64,000 bases of DNA from positions 4,278,001-4,342,000 of the forward strand of contig CP036296.1 of the NCBI GenBank assembly GCA_007751255.1. The letters run 5' to 3'. The notes beneath the pieces were generated by a model that was not told the DNA's origin, made no database searches, and saw only the letters and a program-made list of their open reading frames with translations. The stretch comes from Engelhardtia mirabilis. GTDB lineage: Bacteria > Planctomycetota > UBA1135 > GCA-002686595. The position numbers were made by a program, and so were the translations under genes. The first letter of the stretch is position 1. Each line of letters opens with the position of its first letter. Of this stretch, positions 39,413 to 47,380 are shown piece by piece.

Positions 39413-40261
39413 CGTTCGCCGTCGCATTGCCTGACCAACTCGCGCACGAAGCCGGCGACATCAGCCAGGAACGTCGCGTCCCCCTGGCGAGCCAGGAATG
39501 CTGCGACGCGCATCGCACCGACCGAGTCCGGCGTCGTGAAGTCGCCCTCGAGGATCCCGAGCGCATCGCGCGCTGCGGGATCATCGAGCAACGGACGGAA
39601 CACCTCGGCGACCGTACGTGGACCGTCGCCGTGGTTGCGGAGCACGTAGTAGAGATCGTATGCGTCCTTGTTCTCGCCTCGCGACCGGAACGCAAGCGCC
39701 TTCAGAACCCAGGTAGGCCGCCGGTCCACAGACCCACACCTCGCGCACGGCCCGTTCGCCAAGGAGCGTCTCCCCGTCCAAGGTCACCTTCGTTCGGTCG
39801 CGAAACGCGAGCGGCAGCCCGGGGGCGATCAATGCCGCGAAGTCCTCCTCGAGGTCGCGGATCGTTCCTCCGCGGTCCACCGGCGTGCTCGGCGGAATCA
39901 GGAAGTCCACCGAGACGCCGCGTGAGCCTCTCCACACCCAGCGCTGCCGAGTTCTCCGGCCGGCCTCGTTCGCGTCGGGGCCGAATCCGGCCCGACGCAG
40001 GCGTTCGCTCAGTTCCTGGTAACGACCCTCATTGAGGAGACCCAGCGCGAGACCTATGTCCACGTCCAGCGTGCCGACATGCCGCTCCGCCCCGCTCGGA
40101 AGGGGCTCTTGAGCAACGATCAGGGACGGAACCAGACCGCCGACAAGGACAATCTCATCCGTCATGTCGCCGATCACGGTCGCCACGTGGAGGCACGTCC
40201 GGCGGGCACGTTCGAGGAACTCCGGGCCGTAGCCCACCGCGGTCGTCGGCTTGTCAGGCAC
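39409..40261 (-). pseudogene. AbiEii-family nucleotidyltransferase gene with a one-base frameshift
   Basis: The first two thirds (GTG 40261) read VPDKPTTAVGYGPEFLERAR, EIVLVGGLVPSL and TLDVDIGLALGLL (the G-G plus DxD nucleotidyltransferase site), through to REVWVCGPAAYL. The remaining third, VLKALAFRSRGENKDAYDLY to the stop at 39409, is in another frame. At 39708-39710 the minus strand has GGG; with GG the protein reads AAYLVLKALAF, the expected family sequence, giving 283 residues. So the toxin-type protein is split by one extra base, either a real inactivating mutation or a sequence error. It overlaps the AbiEi stop by 8 bp and ends inside the primase-helicase start. AbiEii toxins transfer nucleotides onto tRNA or other targets. 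Confidence 0.8.
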
Positions 40262-41309
40262 GGCTACTCCAGGAGAGCAACGTCTCCTCGATGTGACGCG
40301 CAGCCTCGCCGGCTCGTTCCGGCTGACCCAAGAGGTCGAGCCAGACCTGGATGGGACTGGCGCAGGGGAGGCCGTCCATCTTCTCGACGCCGGCGAAGAC
40401 GCCCTCGTCGACGGGGAGTGCCAGCCAGAGGTTCGCGCCGCGCTCCTCCTCGTGGAAGCCGAGGCTGTCGAGGACGTCACTCGACGGAAGGTCCGCCACG
40501 AAGCAGGTCACGGTGCGGAATGCGGCGAAGTGCGTGAGCAACCAGGCGCCAGCCAGGCCGGTGGCCGCGTGCTCGATGCCGGCGCCCGACAGCGCGTTCG
40601 ACACACGAGCCAAGAGCTCGTCCCCGGACCGCGCGGCAACGTGACCGCGGAGCAGGTGATGCCGCTCGAACGCGTAGCGTTCGGCCCAAGCCTCGAGCAG
40701 AAGCTCCGGATCACGCACCCGGACGCCTCCCCGCTCGTTCCGCTCGATCAGCTCGAGTTCCTCGAGGCGCCGCACGACACGGCTCACAAACCCCGCCCCC
40801 ACGTCGATAGCCGCGGCGATCTCCTTCTGGACGTGGAACTCGCCCTGATGCAGCAGGAGCCACCGCGCGACGCGCGAGCTCTTCGGCGCGAACGGGTTCG
40901 AGGGACGCCCCCGCCGCTTGAACCGGTTCTCTTTGCCTTCGACGCGGACGTGAACTCCCGGCGCGTCGATGTGCGCGTTCCCGGAGAGGTCCAGCCAGCT
41001 CACCCCGCTTTCGCTACAGATCCGCCGTCCCGCGTCGCCCATGAAGGGCACGGCGAGGAGCGCCACGTGCTCGATTCCGCTCCCATCTCGAAAGGCGGCG
41101 AGTTGTCGAATCCCCGCCGACACGCCTGCCACGTCGCCGGAGACCTTCCACTCGACGAGGTAGGCATGATCGCCGACCCGGATCACCGCATCGGGCTGGC
41201 GTCCGACCGCAGGGCCTGCGGGCCGGGTGGCCTTTGCCGGCGTCTCGAGCAGTTCCTCGAGCCGTCGAGCGACCTTCTCGAGGGCCAGGGGTTCGGGCGG
41301 GGGTTTCAC
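40254..41309 (-). CDS. AbiEi-family antitoxin / transcriptional regulator with REase-like N-terminus
   Basis: A 351-residue protein, first gene of the operon. Residues 40-56 (DAVIRVGDHAYLVEWKV) carry a D-E-x-K arrangement (Asp40, Glu53, Lys55) like the PD-(D/E)xK fold. Then comes GVSWLDLSGNAHIDAPGV, RRGRPSNPFAPKSSR and a winged helix (EFHVQKEIAAAIDVGAGFVS, RRLEELELIER). The C-terminal half (HAATGLAGAWLLTHFAAFR, VWLDLLGQPERAGEAA) matches AbiEi-family antitoxins, which repress their own promoter and counteract the AbiEii nucleotidyltransferase. GTG 41309 lies 8 bp from an AT-rich palindrome that could be its operator. The partner gene overlaps its stop by 8 bp, as in typical AbiE pairs. Confidence 0.75.
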   Translation of the reverse strand: MKPPPEPLALEKVARRLEELLETPAKATRPAGPAVGRQPDAVIRVGDHAYLVEWKVSGDVAGVSAGIRQLAAFRDGSGIEHVALLAVPFMGDAGRRICSESGVSWLDLSGNAHIDAPGVHVRVEGKENRFKRRGRPSNPFAPKSSRVARWLLLHQGEFHVQKEIAAAIDVGAGFVSRVVRRLEELELIERNERGGVRVRDPELLLEAWAERYAFERHHLLRGHVAARSGDELLARVSNALSGAGIEHAATGLAGAWLLTHFAAFRTVTCFVADLPSSDVLDSLGFHEEERGANLWLALPVDEGVFAGVEKMDGLPCASPIQVWLDLLGQPERAGEAARHIEETLLSWSSRA

Positions 41310-41316
41310 AGTTCAC

Positions 41317-41333
41317 TAAATCTAGTTGATTTA
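41317..41333 (-). promoter_or_regulatory. palindromic operator candidate upstream of the AbiEi-type gene
   Basis: TAAATC-TAGTT-GATTTA, a perfect 6-bp inverted repeat in an AT-rich patch, unusual in this GC-rich DNA, 8 bp before the GTG start of the antitoxin gene. AbiEi proteins are known to bind inverted repeats in their own promoter, so this is a natural autoregulatory site, possibly overlapping the -10 element. Not tested. Confidence 0.5.
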
Positions 41334-41780
41334 CCCGCGGGTCTATCGAGCCATTCTCGGCCCGCGCCCAAGCTGGGCAGGCCCCGGAACCCTAACAAGG
41401 GCCGAACTTCGGGTCCACTCTGCTCCGGGGCTCACGGGCCTGCTTCTGGATCTCTCGGTCGCTTGTCAGGTTCGCCGCGGCCCGCCGCTTCACCCCGCTG
41501 GTCGCTACGGGGAGCAGGACTCCCCATCGCGGCTCCGAACGTCAAGTGAAGCCCGGCCCGGACCCCGGGGCGGCTCTCCGGCCCCCGGAATGGGCCCCTG
41601 GGGGGTCGCACAGCGCCATGGCCGGCTTGCCAGTTCGAACTTCTAGTGTTTCCTTCCCCCCGGGAAGGCCCTGATCGCCCTGGCTGCAGCGAACGACCTG
41701 AGTCTCCATGGGGGTATCCGGCAGCCCCTGCCAGGCCAAGACGACGCCCCCAGGCGCAGGGCGGCCGGTCCGGGCCCCAG
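41334..41780. other. gene-free stretch between the AbiE operon and recombinase remnant
   Basis: About 450 bp of GC-rich DNA separating the divergent AbiE operon and the recombinase remnant. No open frame has a family resemblance. A GGG/CCC-rich block (41560-41600) and a C-run followed by GGGAAGG (41655-41668) are notable only for composition. It must contain the operon promoter at its left edge. Confidence 0.4.
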
Positions 41781-42440
41781 GTGGCTGCCCGCTACCTCCG
41801 CCGCTCGACCGACCGTCAGAAGCAGTGCATCCCCGACCCGAGGAACGCCGTCCGGCGTCCGGCCTTCCAGGAGATGGTAGGGCTGGCCCAGCAGGAACGC
41901 TGGCTGTCGTCGTACGTCGTCGGCTACGACGTCAACCGCTTCGCGCGGGCTCTACAACGACGAGGCGGGGTACTGCCGGCGCAGCTTCCGCATCGACGGC
42001 GTTCAGGTGCTGTACGTCGGCGGCAACTTCTCAGGAGGTGCGGCCCGCGACCTGCGGCGGCCCGTCGAGCAGTGTCAGGGGCGCGAGGATTCCAAGGACC
42101 TCGCCAAGGTGACGATCCGGGGGATGCTCTCCCGCGTCGAGAGCGGCTACTGGAACGGCGGTTCTCCCCCGCCGACCACGCCCTCCGCTACGAGGGCCCG
42201 CGCGAGGACGGCGGGGTGGTCCTCTTCGTCCTGCGATGCCAGGCCGACGGGAGCAGGCTGGTCCTCGACGAGTCCGGCGAGGTCGTCCGCACACTCGGTC
42301 GCGGGGAGCACCTGCTGGCTTCGAAGCGGGATCCCAGCCGCCGCATCCTGAGCTCCCCGGAGCGCGTCGGCCTGGTCCGCCGCATCTTCACGATGAGCGC
42401 GGTCGACCGGATGGGTGCCGTCGGGACCGCTTGCACCTGA
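41781..42440 (+). pseudogene. serine recombinase (resolvase family), N-terminal and middle parts, two frameshifts
   Basis: Three frames together spell a large serine recombinase: VAARYLRRSTDRQKQ and RRPAFQEMVGLAQQ then VVGYDVNRFAR (first frame, to about 41945); LYNDEAGYCRRSFRIDGVQV, LYVGGNFSGG and EDSKDLAKVTIRGMLSRVES (second frame, to about 42165); LRYEGPREDGG and SSPERVGLVRRIFTM (third frame). The usual nucleophile region is recognisable as YLRRSTD, with Ser retained. It then stops at 42438-42440 after AVDRMG, just where intact proteins continue with YRAIAxxLN. That continuation is found 12.8 kb away at 55241. The gene cannot make an intact enzyme. Confidence 0.75.
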
Positions 42441-42478
42441 CTGCTTTCGTCGAGTGCGCCGGTTGTGGTGGTACCGAG
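42394..42478 (+). repeat. 85-bp direct repeat, right copy
   Basis: Second copy of the sequence at 34558-34641. Its first part overlaps the end of the serine-recombinase remnant; its last part encodes, in one frame, AFVECAGCGGTE. Together the copies enclose 7.75 kb containing the whole AbiE/primase-helicase operon. Confidence 0.8.
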
Positions 42479-42905
42479 ATTGGCGTTCGACGGGCCGAGT
42501 GAATGAGCCGCGAGGATGGCGGGCCGGTCAAGGCCTTCGGGTTGGGGGCGCCCCCCGCACTCGAGTCGATTGGCGGGGACTGGGGAAGTTCGCGGAGGCC
42601 GGGCAGGAGCAGAGACCAAGCCATGCGACGGCTGGGGCGAGCTGGCAGGAGTTTCGTTGAGCACCACACGAGACGTCCACCGCGCGCAGGCCCTACCGGA
42701 CAGGGCCGAGGGACAAGGTCGGGACGACGCCTAGGAGACGAGAGATGTCGTCACCCATGCCTGCTCGTGGGGTCCGGCCCGGCCAGGGCGTGGCCGGAAC
42801 GAGATGCGGGAGCCTTGCCGCATCGCGCGCGGCGCCCCCCGGGACCCAATCCCCGAAGAAGAATGCCCTCCCGGAACCGAAGCGCGTCCGCGAGAATCCC
42901 CGCAG
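42479..42905. other. gene-free stretch before the second sigma-factor gene
   Basis: About 430 bp. Frames in both directions are short and low in family signal. It presumably contains the promoter of the downstream sigma/kinase operon; no clear promoter elements are seen. Confidence 0.4.
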
Positions 42906-43499
42906 ATGGTCGGTTCTCGTTTCCCAGGCGACGACCAACCGGTAGCCCGGATCCTCAACGCCGTCGAGGAGGGCGTGCCGGAAGCGTCGAGCCAGCTCCT
43001 TCCCTTGGTCTACGGGGAGCTCCGCAAGCTGGCCGCGGCGCGCATGGCCCGGCTCTCGCCAGGGCAGACCCTCCAGGCGACGGCGCTGGTGCACGAGGCC
43101 TACGTCCGCCTGGTGGGCAGGACCAACCCCGGTTGGCAAGGTCGGGCGCACTCCTTCTGCGCCGCCACGCGTGCCATGCGCGGCATCCTGGCCGACCACC
43201 TGCAGAAGAAGGGCAGCCCGAAGCGGGGCGGACATCTACGCCGATTGGACATGGAGACGATGGCAGAGCTGTCCGGGGACGGTCCGAATGGCGCTGCGCT
43301 CGCGGTCGAAGAGGCGCTGCAAGCTCTCGAACAGGTGCACCAGCGAAAGGCCGAGGTCGTGACGCTCATGTTCTTCGGTGGGCTGACCGCGAAGGAGATC
43401 GGTGAAGTCCTCTCCGTCTCGTCGCGCACGGTCGAGAGTGACTGGCGCTTCGCGAAGGCCTGGCTCAACCGTTGGCTCGCGGACCGGGAGGAGGAGTGA
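42906..43499 (+). CDS. ECF-family RNA polymerase sigma factor (second copy, in accessory region)
   Basis: A 197-residue ECF sigma factor of the same planctomycetal group as the one at 4.8 kb, but only distantly similar in detail. Region 2 is LLPLVYGELRKLAAARMARL with LVHEAYVRLVG; region 4 is RKAEVVTLMFFGGLTAKEIG with SVSSRTVESDWRFAKAWLNR. ATG 42906 is used because homology begins just after it; the frame is open upstream to 42804 with non-family sequence. The stop is overlapped by the kinase start (GTGA at 43496-43499) after a GGGAGGAGG that serves as the kinase ribosome-binding site. A full sigma/kinase pair inside an island suggests the pair can move as a unit. Confidence 0.9.
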   Translation: MVGSRFPGDDQPVARILNAVEEGVPEASSQLLPLVYGELRKLAAARMARLSPGQTLQATALVHEAYVRLVGRTNPGWQGRAHSFCAATRAMRGILADHLQKKGSPKRGGHLRRLDMETMAELSGDGPNGAALAVEEALQALEQVHQRKAEVVTLMFFGGLTAKEIGEVLSVSSRTVESDWRFAKAWLNRWLADREEE

Positions 43500-46396
43500 C
43501 GCCGCGCCTTTCCCCCGCTGAACGCCAGCGGCTGGAGACGCTCTTCGAACGGCTGGCCGACCTCGCCCCCTCGGAACGCGCGGCGTTCATCGACCGGGAG
43601 TGCCCCGGCAACGACGCGCTACGGAGGGAGCTCGAGTGGCTGCTGGCGGGCCTCGAGTCCGAGGACCTCCTCGGCCGCGCGCAGGTGGCCCTGGCGTCGC
43701 GCATCGGGACCGAGGTCGGTCCCTACCGGCTGGTCGAGAAGCTCGGGGAAGGCGGGATGGGCGAGGTCTACGCCGCCGAGCAGAGCGACCCCGTCGTGCG
43801 CCGCGTGGCCCTGAAGGTCATCAAGCCCGGAATGGACAGCGCCCAGGTCATCGCCCGCTTCGAATCGGAGCGCCAGGCCCTGGCGCGCATGACGCACCCC
43901 AACATCGCCATGGTTCTCGATGCCGGCGCCACCACCGAGGGCCTGCCCTACTTCGTCATGGAGCTGGTGGAGGGACAGCCGATCAACGAGCACTGCGACC
44001 GCCAGAGGCTTTCGATGCGAGAGCGCCTGGAGCTCTTCCTCGCGATTTGCGACGGCGTCCAGCACGCGCACCAGAAGGGCATCATCCACCGCGACCTCAA
44101 GCCGTCGAACCTGCTGGTCACGCAACAGAATGGCCCCGCCGTCCCGAAGATCATCGACTTCGGCGTCGCACGCGCGACGACCGGCCGCCTGTCCGCACGC
44201 ACGCTCTTCACCACCGTGGGCCAGGTCGTCGGCACACTCGACTACATGAGCCCCGAGCAGGCCGATCCGATGGGCCTCGACGTGGACACGCGCTCGGACA
44301 TCTACTCCCTGGGGGTGGTGCTCTATCAGCTCGCCAGCGGCCTCCTGCCGTTCGATCACGCCTCGACGGCACGGCGGCTCTCCGAGGTGCAACGCACGAT
44401 CCGTGAGGTGGATCCACCCACGCCGAGCACGCGCCTACGTCGCCAGACGGAAACGGCGTCGGCGGTCGCGCGGCTCCACGGAACCGACGAGCGCGCGCTG
44501 CTCCGCGAGCTCACCGGGGACCTCGACTGGATCTGCCTCAAGGCACTCGAGAAGGACCCCGCGCGGCGCTACGCGTCCGCCGACGAGTTCGCGGGCGACG
44601 TTCGCCGCCACCTCGCCCACGAGCCCGTGCTCGCCGCACGACCCGGCACGCTCTATCGCCTGCGCAAGTTCGTGCTCCGCAACCGCACGGCCGTCGTGGC
44701 CGCCACGGTCTTGGCTGGGGCGGCTCTGACGGCCGCCTATGGCATCGCCTCGGGCAAACTCGAGGCGGAGGCCAGCGCGCGCGTCGCGGAGGCGCTCCGG
44801 CCCCAGGCGGACGCACACGAGCTGGTGCTGCTCGAGCGGGAAGCCGATCGCCTGTGGCCCCCGCACCCGGATCTGATTCCGGCCCTGGACGCGTGGTTGG
44901 AGCGAGCGCGAGCGCTGGCGTCCCGACTCGCGAACTACCGACAGGAACGCGATCAGCTACGCAGTCGCGCGAAGGGCTGGACCGAGGCGGAACAGGCAGC
45001 GGACCGTGCCACGCATCCGCGCGCGGCCGAGCTGCGGGAGAAGCGGGCTGAACTCTCGATCTGGATCAAGGAACTCGGCAGCCCGCAGCGCAACGCGGAC
45101 TGGCTGACCGACCGGCCGCGGGAGGCCCTGGCTCGCCTGGAGGAGCTCGACAGCCTCGAAGAGGAGCTGGGGAATCGGCGCACTTGGACCTTCGACTCGG
45201 ATCTGGAGCGTTCCCGACTCAAGGTGCTGAGCGACCTGGTCGTCGCCCTCGAAGAGCTGACGGACGAGGAGACCGGCCTGCTCGGCGCGCAAGCCCTCTC
45301 CGTCACACACGGCTGGAGCGTACCGCATCGACTGGAGTTCGCACGTGAGCTCGAGGCGACCTTCGCCGAGGGCGGAGAAGCTCGAGCCGCCTGGGACGCG
45401 GCACTCCCGTCGATTCGCGCGACCTACCCGGGCGTCGAACTCGAACCGCAGGTTGGACTCCTGCCCCTGCGCGCGGATCCGGAATCGGGCCTGTGGGAAT
45501 TCGCGCACCTCCAGACGGGAGAACCGCCCTTGCGTGGCGCAGACGGCGAGCTCGTCGTGGACGCGGCGACCGGGCTCGTCCTCGTGCTGCTTCCTGGCGG
45601 GAGGTTCGTGATGGGCGCACAGAGCAACGACCCGACGGGCCCGAACTTCGACAGCGACGCGCGCACGGAGGACGAAGGCCCCCCGCACCCGGTGCGGCTC
45701 TCCGCCTTCTTCCTCTCGAAGTACGAGATGACGCAGGCTCAGTGGGAGCGAACCATGGGGAAGAATCCCAGCTTCTACACCTGGTTCTCACCGACGCACC
45801 CGGTCGAGTCGGTTAGCTGGCTCGACTGTGACGACGCGCTGTTCCGGCTGGGCCTCTCGTTCCCCACGGAGGCTCAGTGGGAGTTCGGGGCACGGGGCGG
45901 CCGAGACAGCCCGTGGTGGACGGGGGCGGACGCCGAGACTCTGCGTGGGACGGCCAACCTGGGGGGTCCCGGCCTCGAAGATACGCACCAGTACCATGCG
46001 CCCGTGGGCGAGTACGCGACCAATCCGTTCGGCCTGAAAGGGGTTCACGGAAACGTCAGGGAATGGATCTTGGATGGCTGGAGCCACCGCATCCACGCCT
46101 ATGAGGAGACCACCGATCTCTTGGTCCCCCCCGCCGGCCCGACCCGCATCACCCGTGGCGGCAGCTGGAAACACGGAGCCAGCGTCGCGCGCGCGTCGTC
46201 GCTGACCACTCATTCGGCCGCCTTCACCGACAGCGACCTTGGCCTGCGACCGGCCAAGGAGATCTCGGGCCCCGCCCAAGGCCCGGCGACGGGGAGCGAC
46301 GAGCTCGCGACGAGCAACCTCCGCCGCGAACTGGAGGCGGTCCTCGGACGCGAGGGCGCGCCTACGCGCGAGCCCCCCCACTCCGGAGGTCGCTAG
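43496..46396 (+). CDS. Ser/Thr kinase with C-terminal formylglycine-generating-enzyme-like domain
   Basis: A 966-residue protein. Kinase domain: EKLGEGGMGEVYAAE, VALKVIKPGM, HRDLKPSNLL (Asp200), DFGVARA, YMSPEQ. One membrane helix follows (AVVAATVLAGAALTAAYGIA), then a long helical coiled region (about 430-650). Residues about 690-930 are a formylglycine-generating-enzyme/sulfatase-modifying-factor-like domain: GGRFVMGAQSND, YEMTQAQWERTMG, PVESVSWLD, FPTEAQWEFGARGG, GVHGNVREWILDGW, RGGSWKH. The active-site Cys pair of true formylglycine enzymes is not visible, so this is more likely a C-type-lectin-fold sensing domain outside the membrane. GTG 43496 is fixed by the overlap and strong ribosome-binding site. 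Confidence 0.9.
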   Translation: MTPRLSPAERQRLETLFERLADLAPSERAAFIDRECPGNDALRRELEWLLAGLESEDLLGRAQVALASRIGTEVGPYRLVEKLGEGGMGEVYAAEQSDPVVRRVALKVIKPGMDSAQVIARFESERQALARMTHPNIAMVLDAGATTEGLPYFVMELVEGQPINEHCDRQRLSMRERLELFLAICDGVQHAHQKGIIHRDLKPSNLLVTQQNGPAVPKIIDFGVARATTGRLSARTLFTTVGQVVGTLDYMSPEQADPMGLDVDTRSDIYSLGVVLYQLASGLLPFDHASTARRLSEVQRTIREVDPPTPSTRLRRQTETASAVARLHGTDERALLRELTGDLDWICLKALEKDPARRYASADEFAGDVRRHLAHEPVLAARPGTLYRLRKFVLRNRTAVVAATVLAGAALTAAYGIASGKLEAEASARVAEALRPQADAHELVLLEREADRLWPPHPDLIPALDAWLERARALASRLANYRQERDQLRSRAKGWTEAEQAADRATHPRAAELREKRAELSIWIKELGSPQRNADWLTDRPREALARLEELDSLEEELGNRRTWTFDSDLERSRLKVLSDLVVALEELTDEETGLLGAQALSVTHGWSVPHRLEFARELEATFAEGGEARAAWDAALPSIRATYPGVELEPQVGLLPLRADPESGLWEFAHLQTGEPPLRGADGELVVDAATGLVLVLLPGGRFVMGAQSNDPTGPNFDSDARTEDEGPPHPVRLSAFFLSKYEMTQAQWERTMGKNPSFYTWFSPTHPVESVSWLDCDDALFRLGLSFPTEAQWEFGARGGRDSPWWTGADAETLRGTANLGGPGLEDTHQYHAPVGEYATNPFGLKGVHGNVREWILDGWSHRIHAYEETTDLLVPPAGPTRITRGGSWKHGASVARASSLTTHSAAFTDSDLGLRPAKEISGPAQGPATGSDELATSNLRRELEAVLGREGAPTREPPHSGGR

Positions 46397-46504
46397 GATC
46401 GCGCGCGGGGATCGTCGAGATCGACGGGTCCTCCCACTTTGCGCCCAAGAACTCCGCTTCGGAGTGGCCGGGTCACGAAGGCCGCTTCCTGAGCCATCGA
46501 CGTG

Positions 46505-46699
46505 GGATCTCCGTGGGGCGGCGGAGGCAGGCTCCCAGAGGTCGCAGCACGGCTCTACTCGCTCGCCATGAGCTGCAAGCTCGCCGAGGTCCCTCCGGAC
46601 ACCTACATCAAGGACGTGCTCGAGCAGATCTCGACCCTCCCGGTGGACCGAATCGCCGAGCTGACACCCTGGGGCTGGAAGACGCGACGGACTGCTGAG
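46505..46699 (+). pseudogene. C-terminal fragment of an IS66-family transposase
   Basis: The plus-strand frame reads PEVAARLYSLAMSCKLAEV, PPDTYIKDVLEQISTLP and RIAELTPWGWK. This is the IS66 C-terminal domain (usual form SCK-hydrophobic-P-YLRDVL-RI-x-LLPxxW). Nothing of the catalytic DDE part remains upstream; the kinase gene ends 100 bp earlier. It lies just outside the last attC site, so an IS66 copy probably once sat at the distal end of the cassette array. Confidence 0.65.
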
Positions 46700-46817
46700 G
46701 CGGAGCCCGGCGCCGAAGATCGGCGGCTACTCGATGGCTGGGGCCTTGCCCAATCGACCCGGTCGAGCAGACCAGGCCCACAACTCCGACCGGACGAGAC
46801 CTCTCGTGACCGATGCG

Positions 46818-46877
46818 GGCTAACGCCTTGCCGATCAGCGGCGGCCGAAGGCCGTCCGCTGCATCGGCTTGTTAGCC
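46818..46877 (-). other. attC site 1 (distal end of cassette array)
   Basis: A 60-bp imperfect palindrome bounded by GGCTAAC and GTTAGCC, with inner arms (CCGATCAGCGG / CCGCTGCATCGG) and a GGCCGAAGGCC centre: the attC architecture of integron cassettes. It follows the stop of the IS21-interrupted cassette gene and is identical to attC 2. Confidence 0.85.
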
Positions 46878-47380
46878 GACCAGCAGTCACTTTCTCGGAC
46901 CCCACTTGTAGCGAAACGCGACGAGTTCGTCTTCTCGCACGTCACGCCAACTTGCCCAGATTGCCTCCGTTCCAGCACTCGCAACAGGCGGGCCGACGGA
47001 GGCCTTCTTATGATCGACACTTCCATCGGCTAGTACGCGAAAGGCGGGACGTTCTCCCGTGAGTTCTAGATCGTTCGTCGGCGACTCAATGATTATCGTT
47101 ACCACGGGAATTGTCATTCCGTGATGGTTTGGGTAGCCCCACCAAGCCTCGCCTGGCCCGAGCGTCACGATGTCACGTATCGCCCGGCGCGTATCCCCTG
47201 CCGTGAATGGCAGATCAAAAACAACCTCGGACCCGAACACGAGGGACTTGACTTCCCCGGGCTCAATGCCCCTTGGGGATCACCCAAAACCGGCCAGTAG
47301 TGATCGGGTCAAAAGCGGCCAGTTGAAGGGGTGATCCCGGGACGTTGACGCGGCAGGAGGGCGTGTGCTCTTCGTGCCGG

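Noticed and set aside
34558-42478. The 84/85-bp repeats as ends of a composite transposon
   Set aside because: They carry no transposase, are not inverted, and no flanking target duplication is seen; direct-repeat recombination is a better reading.
47345-47380. TTG start for istA at 47345
   Set aside because: The extra residues are not conserved-looking and the ATG at 47381 gives the normal IstA N-terminus; kept only as an alternative.
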